From positions 8,582 through 72,581 of the forward strand of contig DAOUJJ010000004.1 in NCBI GenBank assembly GCA_034422835.1: 64,000 nucleotides of DNA. Reading direction: 5' to 3'. The stretch comes from VXMO01 sp034422835 (GTDB taxonomy: Bacteria; Chloroflexota; Dehalococcoidia; UBA6926). This document shows positions 6,945-15,508 of the stretch, piece by piece. How positions within the stretch are numbered: the first letter of the stretch is position 1; each line of letters opens with the position of its first letter. Below the pieces are notes generated by a model. The model had not been told where the DNA came from. It did no database searches and saw only the letters and a list, made by a program, of their open reading frames with translations. A program made the translations under genes and the position numbers.

Positions 6945-9218
6945 ATGGTTGCAACACCTGAGAAAGCAATCGGACAGCCCATAGCGCGCGTCGACGCCGT
7001 TGAGCGCGTCAAGGGACGAGCAGTCTACGCGCCGGACCTCACGTTGCCCGGCACGCTGCACTGCAAGATTCTGCGCAGTCCCCATGCCCACGCGCGCATC
7101 AAGAGCATCGACACCTCCGCCGCGGAGTCCTATCCCGGCGTCAAGGGCGTCGTTACCCACAAGGACCTGCCCTCGCTTGATTCCGACGAGCAGGTCGGTG
7201 GTGAGGTCACGCTGGACGCGGTCTATCTCCGCCAGTTCCTGATGGCGCAGGATCGCGTCCTGTTCCACGGCCATCCCGTCGCCGCCGTCGCGGCAACCTC
7301 CCCGCACATCGCGGAAGAGGCGCTCGACCTCATCAAGGTCGAGTATGAGCCGCTCCCGGCTGTCGTCGAGATCGAGGACGCCATCAAGGACGATGCGCCC
7401 ATCATTCATGAGGAAGTTCGCACCCGCGGCCTTGAGGGCCGCAGCGACAAGCCCACCAATATCTCCGTCCACATGGAGCTCGCGCGCGGCGACGTCGGCA
7501 AGGGCTACGAAGAGGCGGATGTCGTCCGCGAGGGCGAATACCGCATCGGTATGGTGCACCAGGGCTACATCGAGCCGCAGGCCTGCACCGTCGATGTTGA
7601 CGCCACCGGCCACATCACCATCTACACGACCACGCAGGCGACGTTCGCCAATAAGAGCCAGAACGCCGCGCTTCTGCAGGTTCCTCTGAATAAGGTCAAT
7701 GTGGTGCCGCTGGAGATCGGCGGTGGCTTCGGCGGCAAGGGATTCACCGTCCCTGAGCTTCCGACCGCGCTGCTGGCCCTCAAGACCGGCTCCCCCGTCA
7801 AGACCGTCCTCGGTCGTGACGAGGTCTTCCGCGCCACCGGCCCCGCGCCGGACGCCTACTGCTGGATCAAGGCCGGCGCCAACAAGAAGGGCGAGGTAAC
7901 CGCATTCGAGGCCAAGTTCTACCTGGATGCCGGATGCCTCCCGGGCTCCGCGCTCTACGTGAACAACATCCTCGTTGCCGGCCTCTCACCCTACAAGCTG
8001 CCCAACTTCCAAGCCGACGGCTACGATGTCCTCACCAACAAATCTCGCTCGCAGGCATATCGCGCGCCGGGTCTCCCGGAGGGCGCATTCGCCATCGAGA
8101 CGATGATGGACGAGCTCGCGCAGGCGCTGGACATGGATCCCATCGATCTCCGTATCGCCAACATGACGGAAGACGGCGAGCCGATGAGCGATGGCATGGC
8201 CCTGCCTGTCACGCGGTTCAAGGAGATCCTCGAGACCGTCAAGAATCATGAGTCGTGGTCGTCACCCATTCCTGAGGGCCGCGGCCGCGGCGTCGCCATT
8301 GGCATGCGCCGCGAGGGCTCCGGCACCTCCACCGCAACCATTCAGCTCAACAAGGATGCGACGTTCAGCCTGATCGTCGGCTCCGTCGATCTCACCGGAA
8401 CGCGAACCTCAATGGCGCAGATTGCAGCCGAAGAACTCGGCGTCACCGTCGAAGAGGTTCGCTCCACCGTCGGCGATACCGATTCCGTGGGCTACAGCGA
8501 CGGTTCCTGGGGCAGCCGCATCACATACGTCACCGGCATGGCCGTCAAGAACGCCGCCGAGGACGTGATCAGCCAGCTCAAGGACCGGGCCGCTGAGCAG
8601 TTCAAGGCGAATGCCTCGGACATCGAGTACTCGGATCGCACATTCACCCTGCGCGACAACCCGGAGCAGTCCGTGTCGCTCGGAGAGCTCGCCAACAAGA
8701 GCGTGGGAATGGGCCTGGGAGCGGTCATCGGCAACGGCCTCGCCACCGGCGTGCGCCCAGTGACCAGCTCCGGCGTCCAGATCTGCGAGGTTGAGATCGA
8801 CGACGACACCGGCCGCGCCACCATCGCCAAATACACCGCGTTCCAGGATCCCGGCCGTGCCATCAACCCGATGGCCGTTGAGGGCCAGGTGCAGGGCGCA
8901 GTGGCACAGGGCGTTGGCTGGGCGCTGTGGGAGAACTATGAGTGGGGCGAGGACGGCATCCTCAAGAACGCCAACTTCCTCGACTACCGCATGCCCACCG
9001 CGCTCGACCTGCCGATGATTGAGACCATCTTCGTCGGCGGCCCCGCGCCCGAGAACCCGCTTGGTGTCCGAGGCGTCGGTGAGGTGCCGATCATCCCGCC
9101 GCTCCCGGCCGTCGGCAACGCCGTCAGCCGCGCGACGAACATCCGTCACCGCCAGATCCCGCTCAACCCGGAGAACGTCTTCTGGGCCACCCACAACGGC
9201 ACAAACGGCAGCAAGTAG
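6945..9218 (+). CDS. Xanthine dehydrogenase family molybdopterin-binding (large) subunit
   Basis: The 757-residue protein is a full-length CoxL/XdhB-type molybdenum subunit. It begins with the standard RVDAVERVKGRAVYAPDL segment. It has the molybdopterin glycine motif GGGFGGKG (about residues 259-266), SQAYRAPGLPEGAFAIE in the active-site loop, and near the C-terminus GVRGVGEVPIIPP with the catalytic Glu. The loop is not the AYXCSFR of form-I CO dehydrogenase, so an aldehyde or heterocycle hydroxylase is more likely than CODH. Partner FAD and 2Fe-2S subunits, which normally transfer the electrons, are not adjacent. The ribosome site GGAGGGA precedes ATG 6945. modABC at 52-55 kb could supply molybdate. 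Confidence 0.9.
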   Translation: MVATPEKAIGQPIARVDAVERVKGRAVYAPDLTLPGTLHCKILRSPHAHARIKSIDTSAAESYPGVKGVVTHKDLPSLDSDEQVGGEVTLDAVYLRQFLMAQDRVLFHGHPVAAVAATSPHIAEEALDLIKVEYEPLPAVVEIEDAIKDDAPIIHEEVRTRGLEGRSDKPTNISVHMELARGDVGKGYEEADVVREGEYRIGMVHQGYIEPQACTVDVDATGHITIYTTTQATFANKSQNAALLQVPLNKVNVVPLEIGGGFGGKGFTVPELPTALLALKTGSPVKTVLGRDEVFRATGPAPDAYCWIKAGANKKGEVTAFEAKFYLDAGCLPGSALYVNNILVAGLSPYKLPNFQADGYDVLTNKSRSQAYRAPGLPEGAFAIETMMDELAQALDMDPIDLRIANMTEDGEPMSDGMALPVTRFKEILETVKNHESWSSPIPEGRGRGVAIGMRREGSGTSTATIQLNKDATFSLIVGSVDLTGTRTSMAQIAAEELGVTVEEVRSTVGDTDSVGYSDGSWGSRITYVTGMAVKNAAEDVISQLKDRAAEQFKANASDIEYSDRTFTLRDNPEQSVSLGELANKSVGMGLGAVIGNGLATGVRPVTSSGVQICEVEIDDDTGRATIAKYTAFQDPGRAINPMAVEGQVQGAVAQGVGWALWENYEWGEDGILKNANFLDYRMPTALDLPMIETIFVGGPAPENPLGVRGVGEVPIIPPLPAVGNAVSRATNIRHRQIPLNPENVFWATHNGTNGSK

Positions 9219-9231
9219 GCCAACCCTCCCC

Positions 9232-9509
9232 TCATTCCGGCGAAAGCCGGAACCCATCCGGCATAAAAAGGCGGGGCTGACCCCACAGGGTCAGCCCCGC
9301 TTCCTTTTTGCAACCACTCAGTTTGTTGTCATTCCGAGAGCCCCTTTATGTCATTCCGAGCGCAGCCGAGGAATCTAAAGCCTCTGCTGTGCAACCGAAT
9401 CCCCCGCTCACCCTGGCCTGTCGAAGGGCATGAGCGAACCCTCTGTCATTCCTACACCCCACCCATCGCCCCGCCCCTATCCGTCATTCCCGCGAGAGCG
9501 AGAATCCAG
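9232..9509. repeat. Intergenic repeat cluster (families A, B and C)
   Basis: The 378-base gap between 9218 and 9597 holds no gene beyond the terminator. It contains a diverged family A palindrome at 9232-9256, a family C element (TCATTCCGAGCGCAGCCGAG, 9348-9381), a reversed family B element (CTGTCGAAGGGCATGAGCGA, about 9418-9437) and another family A copy at 9483-9509. Confidence 0.75.
9265..9307 (+). terminator. Rho-independent terminator after the molybdenum hydroxylase gene
   Basis: GCGGGGCTGACCC (9271-9283) and GGGTCAGCCCCGC (9288-9300) form a perfect 13-bp stem with a CACA loop, followed by TTCCTTTTT. An AAAAA run on the left side means it could also work in the opposite direction. Confidence 0.85.
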
Positions 9510-9559
9510 AACCTAGCCACCAAAAACAAGGGTTTACCCTGCTAACAAATCCGTCCATA

Positions 9560-9590
9560 ATACGTATCCACGTATAAAAGCTCATGAGGT
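9560..9590 (+). promoter_or_regulatory. AT-rich promoter, inverted repeat and RBS of the HEPN gene
   Basis: ATACGT-ATCC-ACGTAT (9560-9575) is a perfect 6-base inverted repeat that overlaps TATAAA (9573-9578), a good -10 element. A strong ribosome site GAGGTGA lies just before the ATG at 9597. A repressor site over the -10 is a reasonable inference; the regulator is unknown. Confidence 0.45.
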
Positions 9591-9596
9591 GAACTA

Positions 9597-10892
9597 ATGT
9601 CCCAAGACGCGTATGACCTCTTCGGAAAGTGTCACCGTCTGTACATAACTGGAGTGCGCAGCGCCATACGGCAGCGGCTTACCGACCAATTTGATGAAGA
9701 ATGGTGGGAGCAGGGAGTACTCACATCATTGTGGGGTCCCGTGCGTGAGCAGATTGAGGCAGAAGTAGAAAAGAGCGATGCGGGTACCAAACAATTTCTG
9801 CTGGACAGTCGCCACTTCGGATACATAGTTAGAAAGCATCACAGCCCTGTATTTTCAAACGCATTCCCCAATTCGCTTCGTGCCTTCAGTCAATTTAGAC
9901 AACTTACAACTGTTAGGAATGAGTGGGCCCACGTCCAAGAGATTTCTATCGGCAGATTTCGGCAAGCTGCGGACATGATGCAGGACATACTAGCAGCCTT
10001 GAATCGCGAAGAGGCTCTGGAAGTTGAAAGAATTAGGAGACAGGCAATGACAGAATCAACCACAAATGTTGCCGAAGAGCCCATCAAAGAAGCCGATCTG
10101 GAGAGCCAACCGACTGAACCAAAGACCGTATTGGCCGAGCCGGTAGATAATTGGCGACAGTTGCAAGCATATCTTTACACGGAGCAACGTGTAGAGAGAA
10201 TGGATACTGATCGTGGCGAGATGGTGGAAGTTACAGTTGAAGTACAAAATACAGCTCCCGAGAGCCAAGACTGGCCGAGCGTCGTATTCAGAGACTTGAC
10301 TTTCACTGACGCAGGTGGGGAACAGCAACATATTGCTGAACTGCGACCAGGGCAGAAGAATGCGGCCAAATTCAGGATGGCAAGAGAAAGGCTACTTTCA
10401 TTCGATTTGTCTTTGGCTGTTCATATAGACGGCAACGAACTACTACAATTCAGCAGGCAGCCAGAATTGCCATCTCAGGCAACTGCTGAAATTAGACAAG
10501 GGTTCACTGACGACTTTAAGATGCTGGGAATTGCCGAGTTTGTGGGCGAAGCTGTCGAGGCTCTGTCAATTGCCAATGAGGAGCTCCCCTACGGGCAGAT
10601 GGTGAAACTTAGGGAGTCTGCCCGAGCGTTTTCAATTCGTGTGGATGAATCTACGAAGGAACTGAATGATGTGTACAGGAAGTACAAGCTGGACAAATCC
10701 AGAGGTCTAGGTGCGCGCACACATGAACTCCATAACACGTTGACAAGATTCCGCGCGACAGTTGAAGAACTCGACCAAGCAATCGGCGAGACTGACGTGA
10801 ATAAATTGAAAGAAGTTCAGGCCAGCCTAACAGACGCCCAACTCGCCGTCCTCCGTGTGGAATCCGAACTCCGCTCAGTCGGCGGCAGCTAG
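9597..10892 (+). CDS. Swt1-type HEPN domain protein
   Basis: The 431-residue protein has an N-terminal (about residues 5-145) Swt1-family HEPN layout. Aromatic EEWWEQGV is followed by a helical bundle and the R-x4-H motif RNEWAH (Arg107, His112), which is the RNase signature of HEPN proteins. Residues about 200-290 look like a beta-sandwich (VEVTVEVQNTAPESQDWPSV and on). The C-terminal third is helical and coiled-coil-like. HEPN RNases are common in toxin-antitoxin, abortive-infection and CRISPR systems. Here no partner gene is adjacent. The gene is visibly more AT-rich than its neighbours and is bordered by repeats on its 5' side, suggesting acquisition. Role unproven. Confidence 0.75.
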   Translation: MSQDAYDLFGKCHRLYITGVRSAIRQRLTDQFDEEWWEQGVLTSLWGPVREQIEAEVEKSDAGTKQFLLDSRHFGYIVRKHHSPVFSNAFPNSLRAFSQFRQLTTVRNEWAHVQEISIGRFRQAADMMQDILAALNREEALEVERIRRQAMTESTTNVAEEPIKEADLESQPTEPKTVLAEPVDNWRQLQAYLYTEQRVERMDTDRGEMVEVTVEVQNTAPESQDWPSVVFRDLTFTDAGGEQQHIAELRPGQKNAAKFRMARERLLSFDLSLAVHIDGNELLQFSRQPELPSQATAEIRQGFTDDFKMLGIAEFVGEAVEALSIANEELPYGQMVKLRESARAFSIRVDESTKELNDVYRKYKLDKSRGLGARTHELHNTLTRFRATVEELDQAIGETDVNKLKEVQASLTDAQLAVLRVESELRSVGGS

Positions 10893-10913
10893 CTCACGAG
10901 GGTAAGAAAGAAC

Positions 10914-11873
10914 CTACTTCCCCGCCAAAAACCGCCGCGGATTCTCCACCGTCATCAGCCGGATAGCCTCTTCGTCTACGCCTTGCTCCCGCAAATATGG
11001 CAGCACATTGCGACCGACGAAGGCGTAATCATCCGGGTTCACCAACGCGTGCTTCTCCTCGGACGCCCCCCATGAATCATCCGGGTGCTTCTTGATCGAC
11101 CAGTCATGCGACAGCATCAACTGCCCCGCGAAACCCGAGTCGATGAGCCGCTTGATCATGTCGCACTTCTCACGCCACGGCTCATTCAACTGGTGCCCCG
11201 GCAGTTCGTCCATCCCCAGAAACACACCCTCTCGCGCCAGCCCCTCCAGGTAATCGAACTCCGTCGAGTCCGATGAATGCCCGATGCACACCCGCGCCGG
11301 ATCGACTCCCTCCTCCGCAAAGACGCGCCACTGCGGCTCGCCCACCCTGTTCTGCGGCTGCGTGTGCGTCGTGATTGGGATGCCCGTCTCGTTGGACGCC
11401 CGCGACGCCGCCCGCAACACCATCACTTCCGCATCTGAAAGCTCATAATTGTTGGCGGCGACCTTGATCATGCCGGCCTTTATTCCCGTCCCTTCGATGC
11501 CCTCGATGATCTCGCGCATATACACCGCCGCCATGCGATCCGGGTGCGTGAACCAGATCAACCGCGGAATGTCCACGTACGTGCCCGTCGACGCGATGAT
11601 ATTGACGCCCGAGCCTTCCGAGACGCGCTTGAGCATCAAAACATCGCGTCCCAGTTCGAACGGCGTCGCGTCCATGATGGTATTCAGGCCTTCGGCGTGG
11701 GCCTCGGACAGCTTCTCGATGCCGCCCGATTCGATGCCCTCCCAGTCCATCAGCTCCGGGTAGGTCTGCTTGATGCCCGGGAACCCGACGATCACATGCT
11801 CATGGGACAGCGTGAACCCCAACTCACTCGCCGCCACGGGCCCCGTCACGGTCTCCACCATCTCCCGCGCCAT
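10914..11873 (-). CDS. Phosphotriesterase-like amidohydrolase
   Basis: The 319-residue TIM-barrel metal-dependent hydrolase keeps all expected metal sites: LSHEHV near the N-terminus (HxH), the Lys in GMIKVAAN that is carboxylated in the family, THTQ, IGHSSDS and the C-terminal LSHDW Asp. Family members hydrolyse lactones or phosphotriesters, and physiological substrates are usually lactone-like. A GTG at 11876 lies directly before the ATG. I prefer ATG 11873 because the GGAGG of the ribosome site is then 6 bases away rather than 3. It is divergent from the ACT-domain gene with only 33 bases between starts, so their promoters must overlap. Confidence 0.85.
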   Translation of the reverse strand: MAREMVETVTGPVAASELGFTLSHEHVIVGFPGIKQTYPELMDWEGIESGGIEKLSEAHAEGLNTIMDATPFELGRDVLMLKRVSEGSGVNIIASTGTYVDIPRLIWFTHPDRMAAVYMREIIEGIEGTGIKAGMIKVAANNYELSDAEVMVLRAASRASNETGIPITTHTQPQNRVGEPQWRVFAEEGVDPARVCIGHSSDSTEFDYLEGLAREGVFLGMDELPGHQLNEPWREKCDMIKRLIDSGFAGQLMLSHDWSIKKHPDDSWGASEEKHALVNPDDYAFVGRNVLPYLREQGVDEEAIRLMTVENPRRFLAGK

Positions 11874-11906
11874 CACACACCTCCCTCCGTGACGTATCCT
11901 ACTCCC

Positions 11907-12176
11907 ATGACACCCACTGACGGCAATACCAACGCTAACCGCGTCATCATCACTGCCATAGCCGATGACCGCCCTGGCTTGGTTGATGATATTCTCCAGA
12001 CCATCGAACGCGCCGGTGCAGCAATCGAGACCACCTCTGTCGCCACCCTCGATAGCGCAGTCAGCGTCACCCTGCTCCTGCGCATCCCTGACGGCGGCTC
12101 AACGCCGCTCCGTGCCGCCCTTGTTGGGCTAACCGTCCAGCACGACGTCAAAATCCACGTCGACGAAATGCCCTAA
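11907..12176 (+). CDS. ACT domain protein
   Basis: The 89-residue protein is essentially one ACT domain: RVIITAIADDRPGLVDDILQ, then a helix and beta-strands (TTSVATLDSAVSVTLLLRI). ACT domains bind small ligands such as amino acids and regulate enzymes; stand-alone ones resemble the glycine-cleavage regulator GcvR. No catalytic domain is attached. The frame is open upstream through the opposite gene, but ATG 11907 gives the proper ACT N-terminus. It starts 33 bases from the divergent phosphotriesterase-like gene, hinting at joint control. Confidence 0.7.
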   Translation: MTPTDGNTNANRVIITAIADDRPGLVDDILQTIERAGAAIETTSVATLDSAVSVTLLLRIPDGGSTPLRAALVGLTVQHDVKIHVDEMP

Positions 12177-12232
12177 CTCGGTATCTCGTCCTTTGCGCAG
12201 AATTACACTCGGCGGGGCACAGTGGCATTCAT

Positions 12233-13273
12233 TCAGTCGCCCGCCACGCCGCCGATGTCCCTGCGCCTGAATATCCAAGCAGTAGCCGCAATGAACAGGG
12301 TGCTATATGCCAGCATGACGGCAAAGGCGAGCAGCGTATCCGACGACTGCTCCGGCGCGGCTGTCCACGAGAGAAAACTCTGGATCAGAAGGTAGTCCGT
12401 GACGTTGGCAAGCGTGTCATTGACGTTGAAGAGCGGCGCGATGATGGACTCGGCAATGAAATACCCGACCGAAACCGCGATGCCCGTGCCGCCGGAGGAG
12501 GCAAGAACCGTAACGAAGACGCTGAGCGCGATGAACGGCAGCAGTCCGTAGATCGCCTTGAAGAAGACAATGACAATGTCAGACCACTCGCCGGAGTCGG
12601 CAAGCCCGCCCGTCTCCTCCGGAGAGATCAGGGCGGCTATAAGGCTGGACGCCAGGGCTGCCATCGCTATGACGATGAGCGCGCCGGCGCACAAGCGCAG
12701 CAGCAACAGGAGCTTCGCGGAGAGGAACTTCCAACGGCCGATGCCTCCGGCAAGGACCGTTCGCAAAGTCCCCCAGCCGTATTCCGTTCCAAAGAGGGAG
12801 GCCGCGAGAATCATGAAGAGCAGGGGGCCGATCGCGATTGGCCCCAGGGACGCAAAGCTGGAAATACTCCCGGTGATGCTGCTGGGGAGCGTGAATCCCT
12901 CGCGTACTTCTTGTATGGGCACCGTGTTGTCACATACCCCGTCGCTCAGCCATTCGTCCAACCGTTCCTGTGCAAACCGTCGATCCTCTTCAGACAGTAG
13001 ATCGAGCCCTGTTGGCGCCTGACCCCGCGCAAGGCTCACGCACGACGCTGTCACCGCTACGCCTTCCCCCCATTCCTCCAGTGAGATTCCGAATGAGGAA
13101 TTACCCTGGTTGAGGACCTCATACGCCTCGTTGTTGTGGTAGGCCGCGTAGTTGGTCCAGATACCGAACTGCGACACCAGTATCGCTATCGCAAGCAGTA
13201 TCCACGGCATTCGGAGCCGACGGACCTTGAACCATTCCCACCTGCTGAGGCGAAGCACTTCCAGCATCAACAT
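12233..13273 (-). CDS. ABC-2 type transporter permease
   Basis: The 346-residue membrane protein has a first transmembrane segment at about residues 25-40 (MPWILLAIAILVSQFGIWTN), a large extracytoplasmic loop of about 100 residues, and about five more segments, the ABC-2 permease plan. RTVLAGGIGRWKFLSAKLLL is the characteristic cytoplasmic coupling segment. It lies 23 bases after the ATPase gene, and with PadR upstream it forms a regulated exporter operon. The substrate is unknown; drugs, peptides or lipids are typical. Confidence 0.85.
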   Translation of the reverse strand: MLMLEVLRLSRWEWFKVRRLRMPWILLAIAILVSQFGIWTNYAAYHNNEAYEVLNQGNSSFGISLEEWGEGVAVTASCVSLARGQAPTGLDLLSEEDRRFAQERLDEWLSDGVCDNTVPIQEVREGFTLPSSITGSISSFASLGPIAIGPLLFMILAASLFGTEYGWGTLRTVLAGGIGRWKFLSAKLLLLLRLCAGALIVIAMAALASSLIAALISPEETGGLADSGEWSDIVIVFFKAIYGLLPFIALSVFVTVLASSGGTGIAVSVGYFIAESIIAPLFNVNDTLANVTDYLLIQSFLSWTAAPEQSSDTLLAFAVMLAYSTLFIAATAWIFRRRDIGGVAGD

Positions 13274-13296
13274 CGTTCGGTACCCCTCGTTAGTGG

Positions 13297-14415
13297 TTAA
13301 GAATCGGCGTCTTCGCTGCCGGTGACTTCCATGAAATACCTCTCAAGGGCACCGCGGCCGGTGTTTGTCTCGACTACGTAAATGTCCGAACGCCCAAGCG
13401 CCGTGGAAATCTCCGCCAACCTGTCGTGTGCGGCGGTAACGACAACCTCGCCATTTTCTGTCGCGACGTCGTCGATCCACTCAAGCGCGGAAAGGATCGT
13501 GACGGCCTTCTCGTCGTCGGTGGTTTTGAGTCGGATATGCTCTCCGGAACGGAGGATGTCCGAGACGTTCCCCTGTGCGATAAGCGTTCCGTTGGACATG
13601 ATGACAACGCTGTCACACACCTGCTCCACCTCATTGAGCAGATGGCTTGCCATCAGAACCGTTTTGCCGTCCGCGCAGAGTTCGCGGACAAGGTAGCGCA
13701 CCTCCGCCATGCCCGCGGGATCCATTCCGTTTGTCGGTTCGTCCAGGAACAGGACCTCGGGATCGCCGAGCAGGGCAAAGGCCAACCCAAGCCGCTGCTT
13801 CATGCCGAGCGAATACGTGCTGAAGCGGTGGTCTCCGCTGGCCGCCAGTCCTACCTTTTCGAGCAAGTTGTCGATGTCATCCGGCGAGCCCCGCTGAAAG
13901 ATGCCCTGGAAGTAGCGGAGATTGTCCCGGCCGGTGAGATACGGGTAGAAGGACGGGTACTCGATAATCGCGCCAACGCGGCGCAGGGATTGCTCGAGTC
14001 CGCTTGAAGAGCCGAAGAGGCTGAAGCCGCCGGAAGTCGGCCGGACAAGACCAAGCAGCATCCCCATGGTCGTCGTCTTGCCGGAGCCGTTTGGACCAAG
14101 CAATCCAAAAGCGTGGCCGCGCGGAACGGACATTGAGAGACTGTCCACGGCAACGATGCTTCCAAAGATCTTGCTGAGTGAATCGGTCTCGATAACAGGC
14201 CTGCCCTTGCTCATTCCGAATCCTCCTGCGTGTTCTCTGAAAGCGGACGCTGCCAGATCAAGAAGCAACTGCCACCAGAGAATCAGTCCGCGTATACCCC
14301 CGCTGTCGTAGCGCATCCTGTCTGCGAAGAACTGGACCATCAAATCCCCGTATTCTTGACGGAATTCCCGTGGATAGGCCGCAAGGAGCGCGCGGTACAC
14401 TCTCGTGGACAACAT
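13297..14415 (-). CDS. ABC transporter ATPase with extra N-terminal permease-leader-like segment
   Basis: Residues 68-372 are a complete ATP-binding subunit: Walker A GPNGSGKTT, signature YSLGMKQRLG, Walker B VLFLDEP, and a C-terminal extension typical of ABC-2 exporters. Residues 1-67 (RVYRALLAAYPREFRQEYGD and on) look like the short N-terminal leader found on ADOP-type permeases in PadR-controlled loci, not like part of an ATPase. A strong AGGAGG ribosome site sits 7 bases before an internal ATG at 14214 (MSKGRPVIETD). The locus may therefore make a separate ATPase from 14214 as well as, or instead of, the fusion. The upstream start at 14415 follows the PadR stop by one base. Confidence 0.8.
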   Translation of the reverse strand: MLSTRVYRALLAAYPREFRQEYGDLMVQFFADRMRYDSGGIRGLILWWQLLLDLAASAFREHAGGFGMSKGRPVIETDSLSKIFGSIVAVDSLSMSVPRGHAFGLLGPNGSGKTTTMGMLLGLVRPTSGGFSLFGSSSGLEQSLRRVGAIIEYPSFYPYLTGRDNLRYFQGIFQRGSPDDIDNLLEKVGLAASGDHRFSTYSLGMKQRLGLAFALLGDPEVLFLDEPTNGMDPAGMAEVRYLVRELCADGKTVLMASHLLNEVEQVCDSVVIMSNGTLIAQGNVSDILRSGEHIRLKTTDDEKAVTILSALEWIDDVATENGEVVVTAAHDRLAEISTALGRSDIYVVETNTGRGALERYFMEVTGSEDADS

Positions 14416-14416
14416 C

Positions 14417-14788
14417 TCACGTGCCTCGACGCTGCATGACGTCCATCTGCTTCTTCCTTGCGGTCTGCGTAAGGTGCTCCATTCGGACGACCTCTGCGTC
14501 GAGAGCCTGCCGCCCCAGATCGGTCAGCCGGTAATAACGTCGGCGTTCATCATCCAGGTCAGGGTCCGGGCGCTCGAAACTCTCCTCGATCAACCCTGCC
14601 TTCAACATCTGCTTGACCGCTCCGTACAGTGTGCCCGGCCCCATCCTGACTGCCTCGCCGGTAAACGCCTCGATCTCTTTCATGATTGCGTAGCCATGCT
14701 TGTCCCCGGTTGTTAGGGCGAGCAAAATGTGCAGCTGAGATGTTGGTAGAGGAAGCAAGTCTGAGGGCATTGGGCTTGGCTCTGTCAT
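14417..14788 (-). CDS. PadR family transcriptional regulator
   Basis: The 123-residue protein has the PadR winged helix: LHILLALTTGDKHGYAIMKE, then GPGTLYGAVKQMLKAGLI and RRRYYRLTDLGRQAL, and a C-terminal dimerisation helix. PadR proteins repress their own operon and release it on binding a ligand, often an exported compound. The frame opens at 14833, but ATG 14788 has a GGAGG-AGGT ribosome site and removes an atypical leader. It is the first gene of the PadR-ATPase-permease operon. Confidence 0.85.
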   Translation of the reverse strand: MTEPSPMPSDLLPLPTSQLHILLALTTGDKHGYAIMKEIEAFTGEAVRMGPGTLYGAVKQMLKAGLIEESFERPDPDLDDERRRYYRLTDLGRQALDAEVVRMEHLTQTARKKQMDVMQRRGT

Positions 14789-14854
14789 GTGACCTGCCTC
14801 CACAACACGGGTGATTCTGTTCTCGCTCAACACTCTGGTGACGTATAGCGCAGG

Positions 14855-14890
14855 GAGATATATCGCTTGCCACTATATCGTTCTCCGATA
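14855..14890 (-). promoter_or_regulatory. Candidate PadR operator
   Basis: TATATCG occurs twice as a direct repeat 15 bases apart (14859-14865 and 14874-14880), followed by CGATAG. It lies about 70-100 bases upstream of padR, in the only gap of the operon's 5' side. PadR autoregulation is well known; assignment of this repeat is inference. Confidence 0.4.
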
Positions 14891-14968
14891 GATTAGGCAA
14901 GCACTTCAATCCCCTCCACTGAGGGAGAGAGTTAGGGTGAAGGGGTATCCCATATGTAAAATGCGTCT

Positions 14969-15508
14969 ATGGACTCCTCAACACGCATTCTCATCGGCGT
15001 CGTCGCAGGCGTCATCATCCTCGTTGTTCTGGCCATCGCTCTCCCGCGCCTCATCGACCGGGAGGAAGCCACGTATCCACCGAACACTCCCGAGGGCACC
15101 GTCCAGCGCTACATCCGCGCCGTCATTGATGAAGATGCCGACACCGCTCTCGCGCTCCTGGCGGAAGAGAACACCACCGCCTGCATGGAAAACGAACTAC
15201 GTGAGCAGATAGGCTATTCCTCGCTCGAAAGGTATCGCGTCAGACTCATCGAAGTGGAAGAAATCGACGCCCCTGAGACTGTTGTCAATACCATCATCGT
15301 CACTGTAGGCGTAACATACGTCCGCGACCCTGAACTCTTCGAACTCCCGAGCGAGACGAACACAAGAGAGCACAGATTTGAACTACTGCGCTCCCCGGAC
15401 GGCTTCTGGCTCATCGCAGAATCAGAATGGCCGATTGAACTCGAGTACATCCGTGACGACTACTGCGGAGAGGAACCTGACCCGCCCACGGAGGCTGCTT
15501 CATCATGA
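14969..15508 (+). CDS. Membrane-anchored NTF2-like hypothetical protein
   Basis: The 179-residue protein has one N-terminal transmembrane anchor (ILIGVVAGVIILVVLAIALP) and an extracytoplasmic domain beginning TPEGTVQRYIRAVIDEDADT. That start resembles NTF2/SnoaL-like folds used as binding modules in small lipoproteins. No catalytic residues were recognised. Its stop overlaps the start of the membrane protein gene at 15505 (ATGA), so the two are coupled and may form one envelope unit. Confidence 0.65.
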   Translation: MDSSTRILIGVVAGVIILVVLAIALPRLIDREEATYPPNTPEGTVQRYIRAVIDEDADTALALLAEENTTACMENELREQIGYSSLERYRVRLIEVEEIDAPETVVNTIIVTVGVTYVRDPELFELPSETNTREHRFELLRSPDGFWLIAESEWPIELEYIRDDYCGEEPDPPTEAASS

